Shown piece after piece: positions 8,332 through 16,266 of a stretch of 64,000 nucleotides of DNA. This stretch comes from DATFFO01 sp963772815 (lineage in GTDB: Bacteria; Actinomycetota; Acidimicrobiia; Spongiisociales; ZC4RG35), in the NCBI GenBank assembly GCA_963772815.1, contig CAVYYV010000005.1, forward strand, positions 248,001 to 312,000, given 5' to 3'. The notes under the pieces were generated by a model. It did not search any database. It was not told the origin of the DNA and was given only the letters and a program-made list of their open reading frames with translations. Within the stretch, counting starts at the first letter, position 1. Each line of letters starts with the position of its first letter. The position numbers were made by a program, and so were the translations under genes.

Positions 8332-9988
8332 ATGATCGATCTCAGCTTCCCACTGCATGCTCCCCACGGCAGTGCGCTCAACACGCCCGGTTGGCTCCAG
8401 GAGGCCGCCCTCCGCTGCCTGCTCAACAACCTCGACCCGGAGGTGGCCGAAGACCCCGAGCGTCTGGTCGTCTACGGGGGCCGGGGCAAGGCGGCCCGGT
8501 CGATCGAAGCGCTGACCGGCATCGTCAGGACTCTGGAGAGGTTGCCCAACGATCACACGCTGTTGGTTCAGTCAGGGAAGCCGGTGGGGGTGTTCCGCAC
8601 CCACGAGATGGCGCCGAGAGTCCTCATCGCCAACTCCCTGCTCGTCCCGCGCTGGGCCACGCTGGAGAAGTTCTGGAAACTGGAGGAGGCCGGGCTGATC
8701 ATGTACGGGCAAATGACGGCCGGTTCGTGGATCTACATCGGCACCCAGGGCATCCTCCAGGGCACCTACCAGACCTTCCTCGCCGTGGCCGAGAAGCGTT
8801 TCGGAGGCAGCCTGGCCGGGACCGTCACCCTCACCGCCGGACTGGGGGGCATGGGAGGAGCTCAGCCGCTGGCGGTGACCATGAACGGAGGTGTGGTCAT
8901 CTGCGTCGAGGTAGATCCCCAGCACATTCAGCGCCGGCTGGAAACCGGTTACCTGGACGAAGTGGCCGACGACCTCGACGACGCGCTGGCCAGGGCGGAG
9001 GCAGCGCGACGGGACCGCCGACCGCTGTCGATCGGGCTGTTGGGGAACGCGGCCGACGTGTTCCCCGAACTGCTCGCCCGAGACGTACCCATGGACATAG
9101 TCACCGACCAGACTTCCGCCCACGACCCGCTGTACGGATACGTACCCCGACGGATACGACCCGGGTCAGGCGGCCGAGCTGCGCCGGTCCGATCCCGACA
9201 CCTACATCAAGTCGGCCCGGGAGTCGATGGCGGCCCATTGCGAGGCGATGGTGGGATTCGCCCGGGCCGGGGCCGAGGTCTTCGACTACGGCAACAACCT
9301 GCGCGGCGAGGCGCAGACGGCAGGGTTCGGGGACGCCTTCGCCTACCCCGGATTCGTGCCTGCATACATCCGCGACCTGTTCTGTGAGGGGATGGGCCCC
9401 TTCCGCTGGGTGGCGTTGTCGGGCGATCCCGACGACATCGCCGCCACCGACCGGGCACTGCTGGAGCTGTTCGGAGACAAGCCGGGGCTGCGCCGCTGGC
9501 TGGAGTTGGCCGAGGACAGGGTCCAATTCCAGGGTCTGCCCGCACGCATCTGCTGGCTGGGCTACAAGGAGCGCCATCTGGCGGGCCTGGCCTTCAACGA
9601 CCTGGTGAGATCCGGCTCGGTCAAGGCTCCCATCGTCATCGGACGCGACCACCTCGATGCCGGCTCGGTGGCCTCGCCCTATCGGGAAACGGAGGCCATG
9701 GCCGATGGATCCGACGCCATCGCCGACTGGCCCATCCTCAATGCTCTGCTCAACACGGCGTCGGGTGCGGCCTGGGTGGCAGTCCATCACGGGGGCGGGG
9801 TCGGCATCGGAAATTCGATCCACGCCGGCGCCCAGGTCGTAGCGGACGGAACGGACCAGGCCGCGCTTCGCCTGGAGCTGGTGCTGACCAATGATCCCGG
9901 TACCGGGGTGATGCGTCACGCCGACGCCGGATATGCGAAGGCCCGCTCGGTGGCGGCCGAGCGAGGACTCGATCTCCCCGTGCAGTGA
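8332..9988 (+). CDS. hutU: Urocanate hydratase (frameshifted at 9145-9148)
   Basis: Cytosolic NAD+-dependent urocanase, second step of histidine degradation (urocanate to imidazolonepropionate). The N-terminal part carries VVYGGRGKAARS, the NAD-site TAGLGGMGGAQPLAVT and DQTSAHDPLYGY; the C-terminal part carries the signature FQGLPARICWLGYKER with the active-site Cys, and HHGGGVGIGNSIHAG. The two parts are in different frames. At 9145-9148 four C's follow GTA; removing one restores VPDGYDPGQAAEL, the family sequence, and a 551-residue protein. A homopolymer consensus error is therefore likely. TAGCCT at 8318-8323 lies 8 nt before the ATG. hutF follows 10 bp downstream; hutH and hutI are not in the window. 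Confidence 0.92.
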
Positions 9989-9998
9989 GCAACCCGGC

Positions 9999-11234
9999 GT
10001 GACTCTGTGGCATTGCGAGCTGGCCCGAACACCCTCGGGTTGGGAACGGGACGTGCTCATCGAGACGGCGGGCGATCGCATCGTCTCGGTGTCCGCCAAC
10101 ACGGACGCTCCGGATGGATCAGAGATGCTCGAAGGCGCCGGTTTTGCGGGCTTCGCCAACACTCACTCCCACGCCTTCCACCGGCTGCTACGGGGTATCA
10201 GGAACCGGGGAGATTTCTGGTCCTGGCGCGATGCCATGTACGAGGTGGCGGCCGGACTGGATCCCGATTCCTACCGCCGCATAGCCGTGGCTGCCTTCCG
10301 GGAGATGGTGGCGGCCGGCTACACGACGGTGGTCGAGTTCCACTACCTGCATCATCAGCCGGACGGTACGCCCTACGACGACCCCAACGTCATGGCCGAT
10401 GCGCTGTGCGACGCTGCGGTCGAGGCCGGCATCCGTCTCACCCTCCTCGACACCTGTTATCTGTCGGCTGGCTTCGGTGAGCCACCGATTGGCGTGCAGC
10501 GCCGTTTCGCAGACCGTGACGCCCACGCCTGGGTGGACAGAGTGTCACAGTGGCGGGCACCCCAGGGAGTGGTTGCGGGAGCGGCCGTGCACTCGATCAG
10601 GGCTGTGGATCCCGAGTCGGCGTCAGTGGTGGCTGAATGGGCCAGAGGGCGGCCACTCCACGTACATCTCTCCGAGCAGCCTGCCGAGAACGACGCCTGC
10701 CGCCACACCTACGGGGCCAGCCCCACCCGGGTTCTGGCAGGGGCGGGGATCCTGGGGCCGGACACGACCGTCGTCCACGCCACGCACATCGACCAGGACG
10801 ACACCGCACTCTTGGCCGAGACCGGAGTCACCGCTGCCATATGTCCGACCACCGAGCGCTGGTTGGCCGACGGAATCGGCCCCACGGGAGCCCTGGCAGC
10901 AGCCGGTGTCCCCCTCACCGTCGGGTCGGACTCCCAGGCGGTGATCGACCCTTTCACGGAGATGGCGTCCCTGGAATGGCACCAGCGTCTCGCCACCAAG
11001 ACGACCGGCACCCATCACGAGCCGGACCTGATCGCGGCCGGGCTGGGCAATACGAGGGCAATCGGAAGGCCGGAACCGATCGGGTTGGTGACGGGCGCCC
11101 GGGCAGACCTGATCGCCGTTCGCATGGACTCGTCCCGCACGGCCGGCGTGGAGCCCCCCGGCCTGGTATTCGCCGCCACAGCCGCCGACATCTCTACCGT
11201 GGTCGTCGGGGGCCGGCGCCGGGCCGCCCGCTGA
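9999..11234 (+). CDS. hutF: Formimidoylglutamate deiminase
   Basis: A 411-residue amidohydrolase that converts N-formimino-L-glutamate to N-formylglutamate and ammonia in the five-step Hut pathway. Metal and active-site landmarks occur in order: FANTHSHAFHRLLRG, VVEFHYLHH, LHVHLSEQPAENDAC, VVHATHID and TVGSDSQAVIDPF. The GTG at 9999 (VTLWHCELA) is chosen because the frame upstream lies inside the end of hutU; it begins 10 bp after that stop, so the genes are co-transcribed. A guanine/atrazine deaminase-type relative is the main alternative, but the HSHAFHRLLRG block and the hutU neighbour favour HutF. An N-formylglutamate deformylase would be needed elsewhere. Confidence 0.9.
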   Translation: MTLWHCELARTPSGWERDVLIETAGDRIVSVSANTDAPDGSEMLEGAGFAGFANTHSHAFHRLLRGIRNRGDFWSWRDAMYEVAAGLDPDSYRRIAVAAFREMVAAGYTTVVEFHYLHHQPDGTPYDDPNVMADALCDAAVEAGIRLTLLDTCYLSAGFGEPPIGVQRRFADRDAHAWVDRVSQWRAPQGVVAGAAVHSIRAVDPESASVVAEWARGRPLHVHLSEQPAENDACRHTYGASPTRVLAGAGILGPDTTVVHATHIDQDDTALLAETGVTAAICPTTERWLADGIGPTGALAAAGVPLTVGSDSQAVIDPFTEMASLEWHQRLATKTTGTHHEPDLIAAGLGNTRAIGRPEPIGLVTGARADLIAVRMDSSRTAGVEPPGLVFAATAADISTVVVGGRRRAAR

Positions 11235-11268
11235 CCGGGCTCACCGGGAGCCCTACCCTGGCGTGGCG

Positions 11269-11892
11269 ATGAGCGCCGCAGATCTAGCCGCACGGGAACG
11301 CACGGAACTTTGTGACCTGATGCTCGAGCTCGGACCCGACGCCCCCACGCTCGACGAGGGGTGGACGGTGGTGGACCTGGCCGCCCACCTGGTGGCCCGG
11401 GAACACGACGTGTGGGCCGCACCCGGCCTGGTGTGGGGAGGAGCCTTCGCGGCCGTGATGGAGGCGGCCAGACGACGGCGTCGCCGCCGGGGCCTGGACG
11501 AACTGGTCGGTGTGGTCAGGAAGGGCCCCCCGTTCTGGTGGCGGCCGGTGCCGGCCGGTCTGCATCTACACGAATACTTCGTCCACCACGAAGACGTCCG
11601 CCGGGCCAACGGCTTCGGTCCCCGGGCCGACCGCCCGGATCTCGATCGGACCCTGGCACGGCTGGTTCGCAATTCGGCCGCGGCCTACCTGCGCCATACC
11701 GCGGTCGGGGTGGATCTGGTCATCGACGGGGAGACGATCTACAGCCACGGCCCTGAGCCCCGTGCCGAGCTGTCTGGTCCTCCCGGCGACCTGATTCTCT
11801 ACCTGACGGGGAGGAGATCGGCTGCCCGGGTGACCCTGGGAGGAAACGCCGAGGCCGCCCGGGCGCTGGCCGAGTCCGACCTGAGCATCTGA
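11269..11892 (+). CDS. TIGR03085-type DinB-fold metal-binding protein
   Basis: A 207-residue member of the maleylpyruvate isomerase/mycothiol-dependent superfamily as found in actinobacteria. The diagnostic start RTELCDLMLELGPDAPTLDEGW and DLAAHLVAREHD (first His ligand region) are present, as is HEYFVHHEDVRRAN with clustered His ligands near residue 105. The chemical role of this subfamily is not established. The ATG at 11269 is preferred over the GTG at 11263 because a TACCCT hexamer at 11254-11259 sits 9 nt upstream. Its stop overlaps the next start (TGATG), so it is coupled to the SWEET-like gene. Confidence 0.82.
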   Translation: MSAADLAARERTELCDLMLELGPDAPTLDEGWTVVDLAAHLVAREHDVWAAPGLVWGGAFAAVMEAARRRRRRRGLDELVGVVRKGPPFWWRPVPAGLHLHEYFVHHEDVRRANGFGPRADRPDLDRTLARLVRNSAAAYLRHTAVGVDLVIDGETIYSHGPEPRAELSGPPGDLILYLTGRRSAARVTLGGNAEAARALAESDLSI

Positions 11893-12488
11893 TGGCGGGC
11901 ACCTTCGCTGCGCTCGCCCTGGTCGTCGCCACCATCCTGGCCGGCGTCTCGCTGATCCCCCAGATCATCAAGCTGGTGCGGACGGTCGACCCGGCCGGTG
12001 TGTCGGCGACCTGGCCGGCGATCGGCGGGGTCACCAATGCCGCCTGGTCGGTGTACCTGATCCACCAGGGCCTGTGGCCCGCCTCCATCTCCACCACCCT
12101 GATGGTCGTCTTCTACGGCGTCGTCCTGTGGGCCCTGCACCGGGCCGGGACCGACCCCGGCATGCCTCTCCGGCGGGGGGTCCTGTGGAGCGTCGTGCTG
12201 GCCCTGCTCACCTGGAGGGCCGGATGGCTCGCCCTGGGCACGGTGCTGGGCTTCGCCCAGTTCCTCCAGGTAGCACCCGCCCTGTTCACCGCCTACCGCA
12301 CCAGGCTCCCCACCGGAATCTCTCCCGCCACGTGGTGGATCGCAGGCACCGAGGGAGCCCTGTGGGGGTACTACGGGTGGTTCCACGGCGACATGCCCAT
12401 CATCATCTTCGCCGTCACGTACATCACCACGGCCGCACTCATGCTCGGCCGCTACTTCGCCGTGGCCCGACCCCCGGTAGGCGTGTAG
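11892..12488 (+). CDS. SWEET/SemiSWEET-like PQ-loop membrane protein with two repeats
   Basis: A 198-residue integral membrane protein. Two similar halves each start with a PQ-loop-type motif: SLIPQIIKLVRTVDPAGVSA near residue 20 and a diverged FLQVAPALFTAYRTR near residue 125, each followed by a GVTNAAW- or GTEGALW-like helix and two more segments. Bacterial SemiSWEETs are ~90 residues with three helices that dimerise, so this looks like a fused duplication with six or seven helices, resembling eukaryotic SWEETs. Sugar or small-solute transport is inferred from the fold. It is translationally coupled to the preceding TIGR03085 gene. Confidence 0.75.
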   Translation: MAGTFAALALVVATILAGVSLIPQIIKLVRTVDPAGVSATWPAIGGVTNAAWSVYLIHQGLWPASISTTLMVVFYGVVLWALHRAGTDPGMPLRRGVLWSVVLALLTWRAGWLALGTVLGFAQFLQVAPALFTAYRTRLPTGISPATWWIAGTEGALWGYYGWFHGDMPIIIFAVTYITTAALMLGRYFAVARPPVGV

Positions 12489-12559
12489 GTCGCCTGCACC
12501 GATCGATCATGGATTCTCCGTCCATCTCGATCGCTCACCAACCCGGTACTCTCCGAAGG

Positions 12560-12853
12560 ATGGAGAACCAACCAGCCAAGCAGAAGAAGCGTTCGACCGT
12601 CCGGAACATCTGGAGGCTGATCCTGGCGATCATCGGTGTGATCGCCGTCGTTCAGGAGTTGCGCAAGCCGGCGGAAGAGAGAACCTGGCAAGGAAAGGTG
12701 GGCGATCTCGTCCCCTACGACTTTCGCATGCCGACCGCCGAGAGATTCCGTGAAACCTACTGGAACCCAGATGGCCCGATCCTCTCCAGCAAGGTGTGGG
12801 GAGTGGGATGGGCGCCCAACTTCGGCGCCTTCAAGCGTCTGTTCGGCGGCTGA
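12560..12853 (+). CDS. Small DUF5808-like protein
   Basis: A 97-residue protein with a basic N-terminus (KQKKRSTVRN), one hydrophobic segment (IWRLILAIIGVIAVV, residues ~16-30) and a C-terminal block VPYDFRMPTAERFRETYWNP ending SSKVWGVGWAPNFGAFKRLFG. That block resembles the DUF5808 region of actinobacterial membrane proteins, where a Tyr/Asp/Arg-rich stretch precedes WNPDDPRLF-type sequence. Function is unknown. The TACTCT hexamer at 12547-12552, 7 nt before the ATG, supports this start; the longer frame upstream overlaps the SWEET-like gene. Confidence 0.65.
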   Translation: MENQPAKQKKRSTVRNIWRLILAIIGVIAVVQELRKPAEERTWQGKVGDLVPYDFRMPTAERFRETYWNPDGPILSSKVWGVGWAPNFGAFKRLFGG

Positions 12854-13214
12854 TCGAGCCAGCATCGCCCGAGTCGCCCGGCGAGCGAGCGCAGCCCACC
12901 AGACAGCGAGACGACCCAGCCTCCACAGCCGCCGGCTTCTGCTCACTAATGGCAGCAATCAACGACGACAAGCAATGCCGTGCAGATCTCCCGGATGAGA
13001 TCGGCACCCAGGCTTCCCAGGCATTCCGTCAGTAACCGAGTCACCCTCAACTCAGTCGAGAGTGACAGCTGATCGACGGGATGCATACCGTTCGGGACAC
13101 TCCAGATGCGAGAGTGATCGATCTGGAACGACCCGTCTTCCCGTGGCGAGGCAGGGGTTGGCGTAGATTGTGATGCCCTGACGACCAGACCGCACCAGGG
13201 CAAAGGAGTAGAGG
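12854..13214. other. Intergenic region, no gene recognised
   Basis: These 361 bp contain no conserved frame on either strand. Near the right end a TAGATT hexamer lies about 45 bp before the LapA-domain gene, and AAAGGAG stands at a normal ribosome-site distance from that ATG, so a leadered promoter is plausible there. Base composition becomes less GC-rich from here into the island. Confidence 0.5.
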
Positions 13215-13541
13215 ATGCCTGATTTCAATCTGCAGACTTGGATACTGATCGGAGTGGCCGGGCTCATCGTGATTGGCCTGATCATCACCTTCGCCTCCCG
13301 GGCGGGGCGCAAGCAGCAGGAGCATGAGCAGAAGATCCGGCGTAGCCAGACAGTCCGTATCACTCTGGTCGTCGTCTTGCTGGGGTTGATCGTTCTCTTC
13401 GCCGTCGCCAACTCACATACCGTTGGAATCGATTGGGTCGTCACCGAGACCAGAGCACCGATGGTCCTTGTGATCGGACTCTCCGCCGGGGTGGGCTTTC
13501 TGGTCGGGGCCCTGGTGGCCTCTCGCCACAGGCCTGAGTAG
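13215..13541 (+). CDS. LapA-domain (DUF1049) membrane protein
   Basis: A 108-residue protein with an N-terminal helix (LIGVAGLIVIGLIITFA), a charged KKQQ-like cytoplasmic stretch, then two helices separated by AVANSHTVGIDWVVTETRAP. The SHTVGIDWV..TRAPMVLVIGLSAGVGFLVG pattern is the DUF1049/LapA signature; such proteins are small inner-membrane components of uncertain role in actinobacteria. AAAGGAG upstream gives a clear ribosome site. It is the last intact core-type gene before the accessory island. Confidence 0.75.
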   Translation: MPDFNLQTWILIGVAGLIVIGLIITFASRAGRKQQEHEQKIRRSQTVRITLVVVLLGLIVLFAVANSHTVGIDWVVTETRAPMVLVIGLSAGVGFLVGALVASRHRPE

Positions 13542-13924
13542 CTCGACCGCACGGTTTGAGCCTGGACAGCATTACCGCCACGTTGGCAACAAACGAGGAG
13601 CGGGGCCCAGATGGCCAGGCCCACGAAGATCGGATCAGCTGACCCTGATATCAGATGAAACTCCGATCTGGGCGAGTTGTCAGGGCAGAAGCTTCGACCT
13701 TCCTTGTCGCTCTCCAGGCCCGATTGGGCGCCGGCCGAACTCGGCGCCACCCGGTAAGAGGCATTGCATCTAACACTCTCATCGTGCACTTCCGGCTCGA
13801 CCGCCACGAATATTCCCTGGGAATATTCCCAGGCTCGATCCGCCTGAAGGCCTGCTCAGGCCACCATCCGACCCACCTTCCCCCGCTGTTCAGCCCTCGG
13901 GGTCTGTCCGGACGGTGATGAATC
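13542..13924. other. Left flank of island, no intact gene
   Basis: About 380 bp without a supported gene. The minus strand reads a short membrane-like peptide (PIFVGLAIWAPLLVC) near 13600 that lacks a start and is not extended, possibly a remnant. The only clear structure is the AT-rich nested palindrome listed separately at 13808-13831. Confidence 0.45.
13808..13831. promoter_or_regulatory. Nested AT-rich palindrome
   Basis: GAATATTCCC-T-GGGAATATTC is a perfect inverted repeat with 10-bp arms (13808-13817 and 13819-13828), and TGGGAATATTCCCA (13818-13831) is itself a full palindrome overlapping it. It stands out in GC-rich surroundings and looks like a regulator-binding site, but no intact gene lies immediately beside it. 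Confidence 0.5.
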
Positions 13925-14290
13925 GGTCTGCGATCGCCTCAACGTCCAGGCGTCCCTCCGCCACGTCGAGGACGAGACGGAACGCGTCGTCATCGCTGAG
14001 CTGGTGATGTCAGTCATTGCCGTCGCGGCGATCCTGTATCCGGTGTTCAAGCGCCAGAACGACGGGCTGGCATTGGGCTACGTCGGAAGCCGAACAATGG
14101 AGGGGATCCTGCTCCTCGCCCTGTCGTCAGCAGGCTGGTGGTTCTCTCCGTCGGCAGTGAATATGGAGCCGCCGGGGTTCAGCCGCTGGGTGACACTCTT
14201 CTCGCCACCCGCGACTGGACGTATCTCATCGGCTCACTGTTCATGCTCGGCGTCTTCGCCCTCATCCTGAACACCAGCCCAAGGCGCTCC
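13925..14290 (+). pseudogene. DUF4386 membrane protein remnant
   Basis: Two adjoining frames together recreate the middle of a DUF4386 protein: ETERVVIAELVMSVIAVAAI followed by LYPVFKRQNDGLALGYVGSR and TMEGILLLAL in one frame (to about 14120), then VGSEYGAAGVQPLGDTLLAT and RDWTYLIGSLFMLGVFALIL in another (about 14140-14260). Family members are ~230 residues with several more helices; here the first helix and the C-terminal half are missing and the rest is frameshifted. The downstream sequence to the stop at 14410 is not family-like. It is a decayed gene at the left part of the island. Confidence 0.7.
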
Positions 14291-14410
14291 ACTCCCCTCG
14301 ACCCACAACCTTCAGGATTCGAGCCATTTTACGTAACCCCCGCGCAGGGCCTGGGTCAGCGGGCGGCTTCAGTCAATCTCGGAACCGACAGCGCTCACCA
14401 GCGGTGCTGA

Positions 14411-14654
14411 CCCACCTCTACAGGTGCGAAAAGTCGTGCATCGCGTTCTTCTCAGCATCGCTCTGGAGCCGCTTTGGGACGCGAGTGCCCACAAACCTGC
14501 CTGCTCGGCGCAACGTCGGATCACGGTGTTGCCAAACCCTCTGACCAGGGGGAGACGGCTCGGGTCGGCGTCCTGTTTGGCGTCCGTGACCGTGTGGTGT
14601 GAGACAGGGAGTCTCCGAAGCGTGAGCGAGGGCGCAGAAATGCAAGTCTCTGGT
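14411..14654. other. Non-coding stretch with weak similarity to the island repeats
   Basis: No supported gene. The text around 14540-14620 (ctgaccagggggagacggc, then a gtgtggtgtgagac run) loosely resembles the repeat arms that flank the tRNA-derived copies at 15.3 and 17.4 kb, so it may be a worn copy. The similarity is judged by eye only. Confidence 0.35.
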
Positions 14655-14678
14655 GATATCATAATTCGCTATCATATC
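14655..14678. promoter_or_regulatory. Palindromic operator with embedded -10 box of the CcdA/MazF operon
   Basis: GATATCATA (14655-14663) and TATCATATC (14670-14678) form an interrupted palindrome with one mismatch per arm. TATCAT at 14670-14675 ends 6 nt before the antitoxin ATG at 14682, the spacing of a leaderless -10 box. Antitoxin binding here would directly block the promoter, as in other type II modules. Confidence 0.6.
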
Positions 14679-14681
14679 GAT

Positions 14682-14888
14682 ATGGCAACACGGACAACTT
14701 TCACTCTCGAAGAGTCCCTCGCGAAACAAGCACGGGAGTTAGGCGTGAACATTTCGGCGGCCGCTCGCCAGGGAGTGGCATCTGCTGTTCGTGCCGCTCT
14801 CGCCGAAAGCGATCGGGCTGCCTACGAGCGACATCCCGAAGAACCCGATCCATTCTGGGCAGAAGCAGAAGCCTGGAGCGCTGAGTGA
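14682..14888 (+). CDS. CcdA-type antitoxin
   Basis: A 68-residue antitoxin. The N-terminal half (RTTFTLEESLAKQARELGVN) is a ribbon-helix-helix DNA-binding segment and the C-terminal half is acidic and helical (HPEEPDPFWAEAEAW), as in CcdA-family antitoxins that wrap their toxin. The ATG at 14682 is 6 nt downstream of a TATCAT box inside a palindrome. Its stop overlaps the toxin start (GTGA), the usual coupled arrangement. An upstream in-frame ATG at 14641 would add 14 residues, but it would place the operator inside the gene. Confidence 0.8.
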   Translation: MATRTTFTLEESLAKQARELGVNISAAARQGVASAVRAALAESDRAAYERHPEEPDPFWAEAEAWSAE

Positions 14889-15193
14889 ACCGCGGTGAGA
14901 TCTGGCTCGCTCAAGTCGGACGGAAACGCCGTCCCATGTTGGTGCTCACTCGAAACGAGGTCCTCGAAGTCCGCTCGCTGGTCACCGTGGCCGAAATCAC
15001 CTCCGCCATGCGAGGACTGGCAGCCGAAGTCCCCATCGACCATGAACTCGCAGGACTCGACCACGAGTCAGCGATCAATTGCGATGGTCTCCACACCGTT
15101 CCCCAGTCAATGCTCACGAGGAAGGTCGGAGCAGTTGATAAGGAGGACCTCGAGCGGACATGCGCTGCCATCGACTACGCACTTGGCTGCTGA
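14885..15193 (+). CDS. MazF/PemK-type mRNA interferase toxin
   Basis: A 102-residue toxin, expected to cleave single-stranded mRNA at short motifs. The family start is NRGEIWLAQVGRKRRPMLVLTR (the RGEIW and RPVLVL strands), followed by AEVPIDHELAGLDHESAINC (xNxDxI-type segment) and GLHTVPQSMLTRKVG. The GTG start at 14885 overlaps the antitoxin stop. Pairing a CcdA-like antitoxin with a MazF toxin is a known mixed combination. Both genes look intact and lie inside the island. Confidence 0.85.
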   Translation: MNRGEIWLAQVGRKRRPMLVLTRNEVLEVRSLVTVAEITSAMRGLAAEVPIDHELAGLDHESAINCDGLHTVPQSMLTRKVGAVDKEDLERTCAAIDYALGC

Positions 15194-15305
15194 TACACGG
15201 AGCCGAACCCCAAGAACCGAAGCCGGGTCAAACAGTGACACACAAGAGCCGGAGCCAAAGTGACAGAGCTACCGAACTCACAGAAACGCTCACCAGGGTG
15301 CTTGG

Positions 15306-15347
15306 TGGAGCTGACGGGACCTGAACCCGTGACCCCCTCGTTGCGAA
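15306..15347 (-). repeat. tRNA 3'-half remnant, copy A (attachment-site-like)
   Basis: Read on the minus strand this is the anticodon loop to discriminator base of a tRNA: TTCGCAA loop, CGAGG, a T-arm ACGGG/TTCAGGT/CCCGT and CAGCTCC plus A. The loop gives anticodon CGC, and T at position 70 fits tRNA-Ala. The 5' half is absent. Two T-loop positions differ from copies B and C. The adjoining 15348-15460 is similar to 17418-17530 after copy B. Confidence 0.7.
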
Positions 15348-15494
15348 AGATGCGGTCAAATCACTTTGACCAGGGAAAGCGGCATGCATTCGCGGTTCTG
15401 TGGGGCAGCTGTGGAGCGAGCGACGTGAGGGATGGTGAGACCTCGTGAGACCTGGTGAACGTGGACCTGTCTCCGTAGGCCCCGCGGCATGGCC

Positions 15495-15812
15495 CTAAGA
15501 CACGGCCTTTCGCCGAGGATGAGGACGAATCCGGCGAACCTCATCGCCCTCCTCCTGCTCCGCGTGGTATAGCTCCCATCGCATCTGACCGTTCATCCAG
15601 AAGCCACTCGACGTGCCGAAGTACCGCGAAAGCCTCAGGGCGGTGCTCGGCGTCATCCCGCGGCGTCCGTTGACAATCTCATTGACTCTCTGATAGGGCA
15701 CCCCGATCGCGTCCGCCAACTCCCGCTGAGTTATCCCCAGCGGTTCGAGGAACTCTTCGAGCAACATCTCCCCCGGATGGGTAGGGGTTCGATTGGTTGG
15801 AACACGGACCAT
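15495..15812 (-). CDS. higA: HigA-family antitoxin
   Basis: A 105-residue antitoxin and autorepressor. It shows the HigA/VapI pattern HPGEMLLEEFLEPLGITQRE followed by LADAIGVPYQRVNEIVNGRR (Xre-type helix-turn-helix, residues ~25-50) and TALRLSRYFGTSSGFWMNGQ. It lies 8 bp downstream of the toxin gene, the toxin-first order typical of higBA/graTA. The C-terminal ~20 residues are basic and unusual (RRIRPHPRRKAVS). It should neutralise the HigB protein at 15821-16114 and bind the palindrome at 16121-16139. Confidence 0.88.
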   Translation of the reverse strand: MVRVPTNRTPTHPGEMLLEEFLEPLGITQRELADAIGVPYQRVNEIVNGRRGMTPSTALRLSRYFGTSSGFWMNGQMRWELYHAEQEEGDEVRRIRPHPRRKAVS

Positions 15813-15820
15813 GTCTTACC

Positions 15821-16114
15821 TCAGTGATAGTCGACCACTTCAACGTCGACCGGACCCGAATCTGTCCATCGGAAACAGATCCGATACTGGTCATTGATCC
15901 GGATGCTGTGCTGACCGCGACGATCTCCCCGAAGCGCCTCCAGGCGGTTCCCGGGAGGCACCCGCAGGTCGTCCATGATCTCGGCCTGATCGAGTGCGTC
16001 GAGCTTCCTCGCAGCCACCTTCCACAGAGACCGAGGCAACCTCTGGCGGGCAACCTTGGAGTTCCGACCATCGAAGAGGTCTTCAGTCGCCTGATCACCG
16101 AAGCTTCGGATCAC
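15821..16114 (-). CDS. higB: HigB-family (RelE-fold) mRNA interferase toxin
   Basis: A 97-residue ribosome-dependent RNase toxin of the HigB/GraT type. Matches are the start MIRSFGDQATEDLFDG, the middle ARRKLDALDQA-like helix, the strand region LRVPPGNRLEALRGDRRGQH, and SIRINDQYRICFRWTDSGPV near the end. The GTG at 16114 is supported by a minus-strand TATCAT box (16121-16126) ending 6 nt upstream. It is the first gene of the higBA operon. All conserved C-terminal residues are present, so it is probably functional. Confidence 0.88.
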   Translation of the reverse strand: MIRSFGDQATEDLFDGRNSKVARQRLPRSLWKVAARKLDALDQAEIMDDLRVPPGNRLEALRGDRRGQHSIRINDQYRICFRWTDSGPVDVEVVDYH

Positions 16115-16120
16115 GGGAAC

Positions 16121-16139
16121 ATGATAACACGGCTATCAT
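16121..16139. promoter_or_regulatory. higBA operator/promoter palindrome
   Basis: ATGATA (16121-16126), 7 bp, TATCAT (16134-16139): a perfect inverted repeat. On the minus strand the first arm is TATCAT, 6 nt before the higB GTG, so it doubles as a leaderless -10 box. The same hexamer, spacing and palindrome logic occur at the CcdA/MazF operon. Confidence 0.6.
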
Positions 16140-16266
16140 GCTATCGCAGCATTGTCGTGGAGCCCGACATGGGCCTGGAAATGAAGGCAGTCGGCTTCTT
16201 TGATGAGGCTGAGCCTGGCACGAGGCATGCCCCCTGCCCGGTCGAGACGACGGTAGAAGCTCAATC

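Noticed and set aside
13890..13997. A minus-strand peptide LSDDDAFRLVLDVAEGRLDV that looks a little like an ANTAR or other regulator C-terminus.
   Set aside because: A stop codon lies just upstream, no start exists, and the plus strand of the same bases reads the beginning of the DUF4386 remnant, which is a better match.
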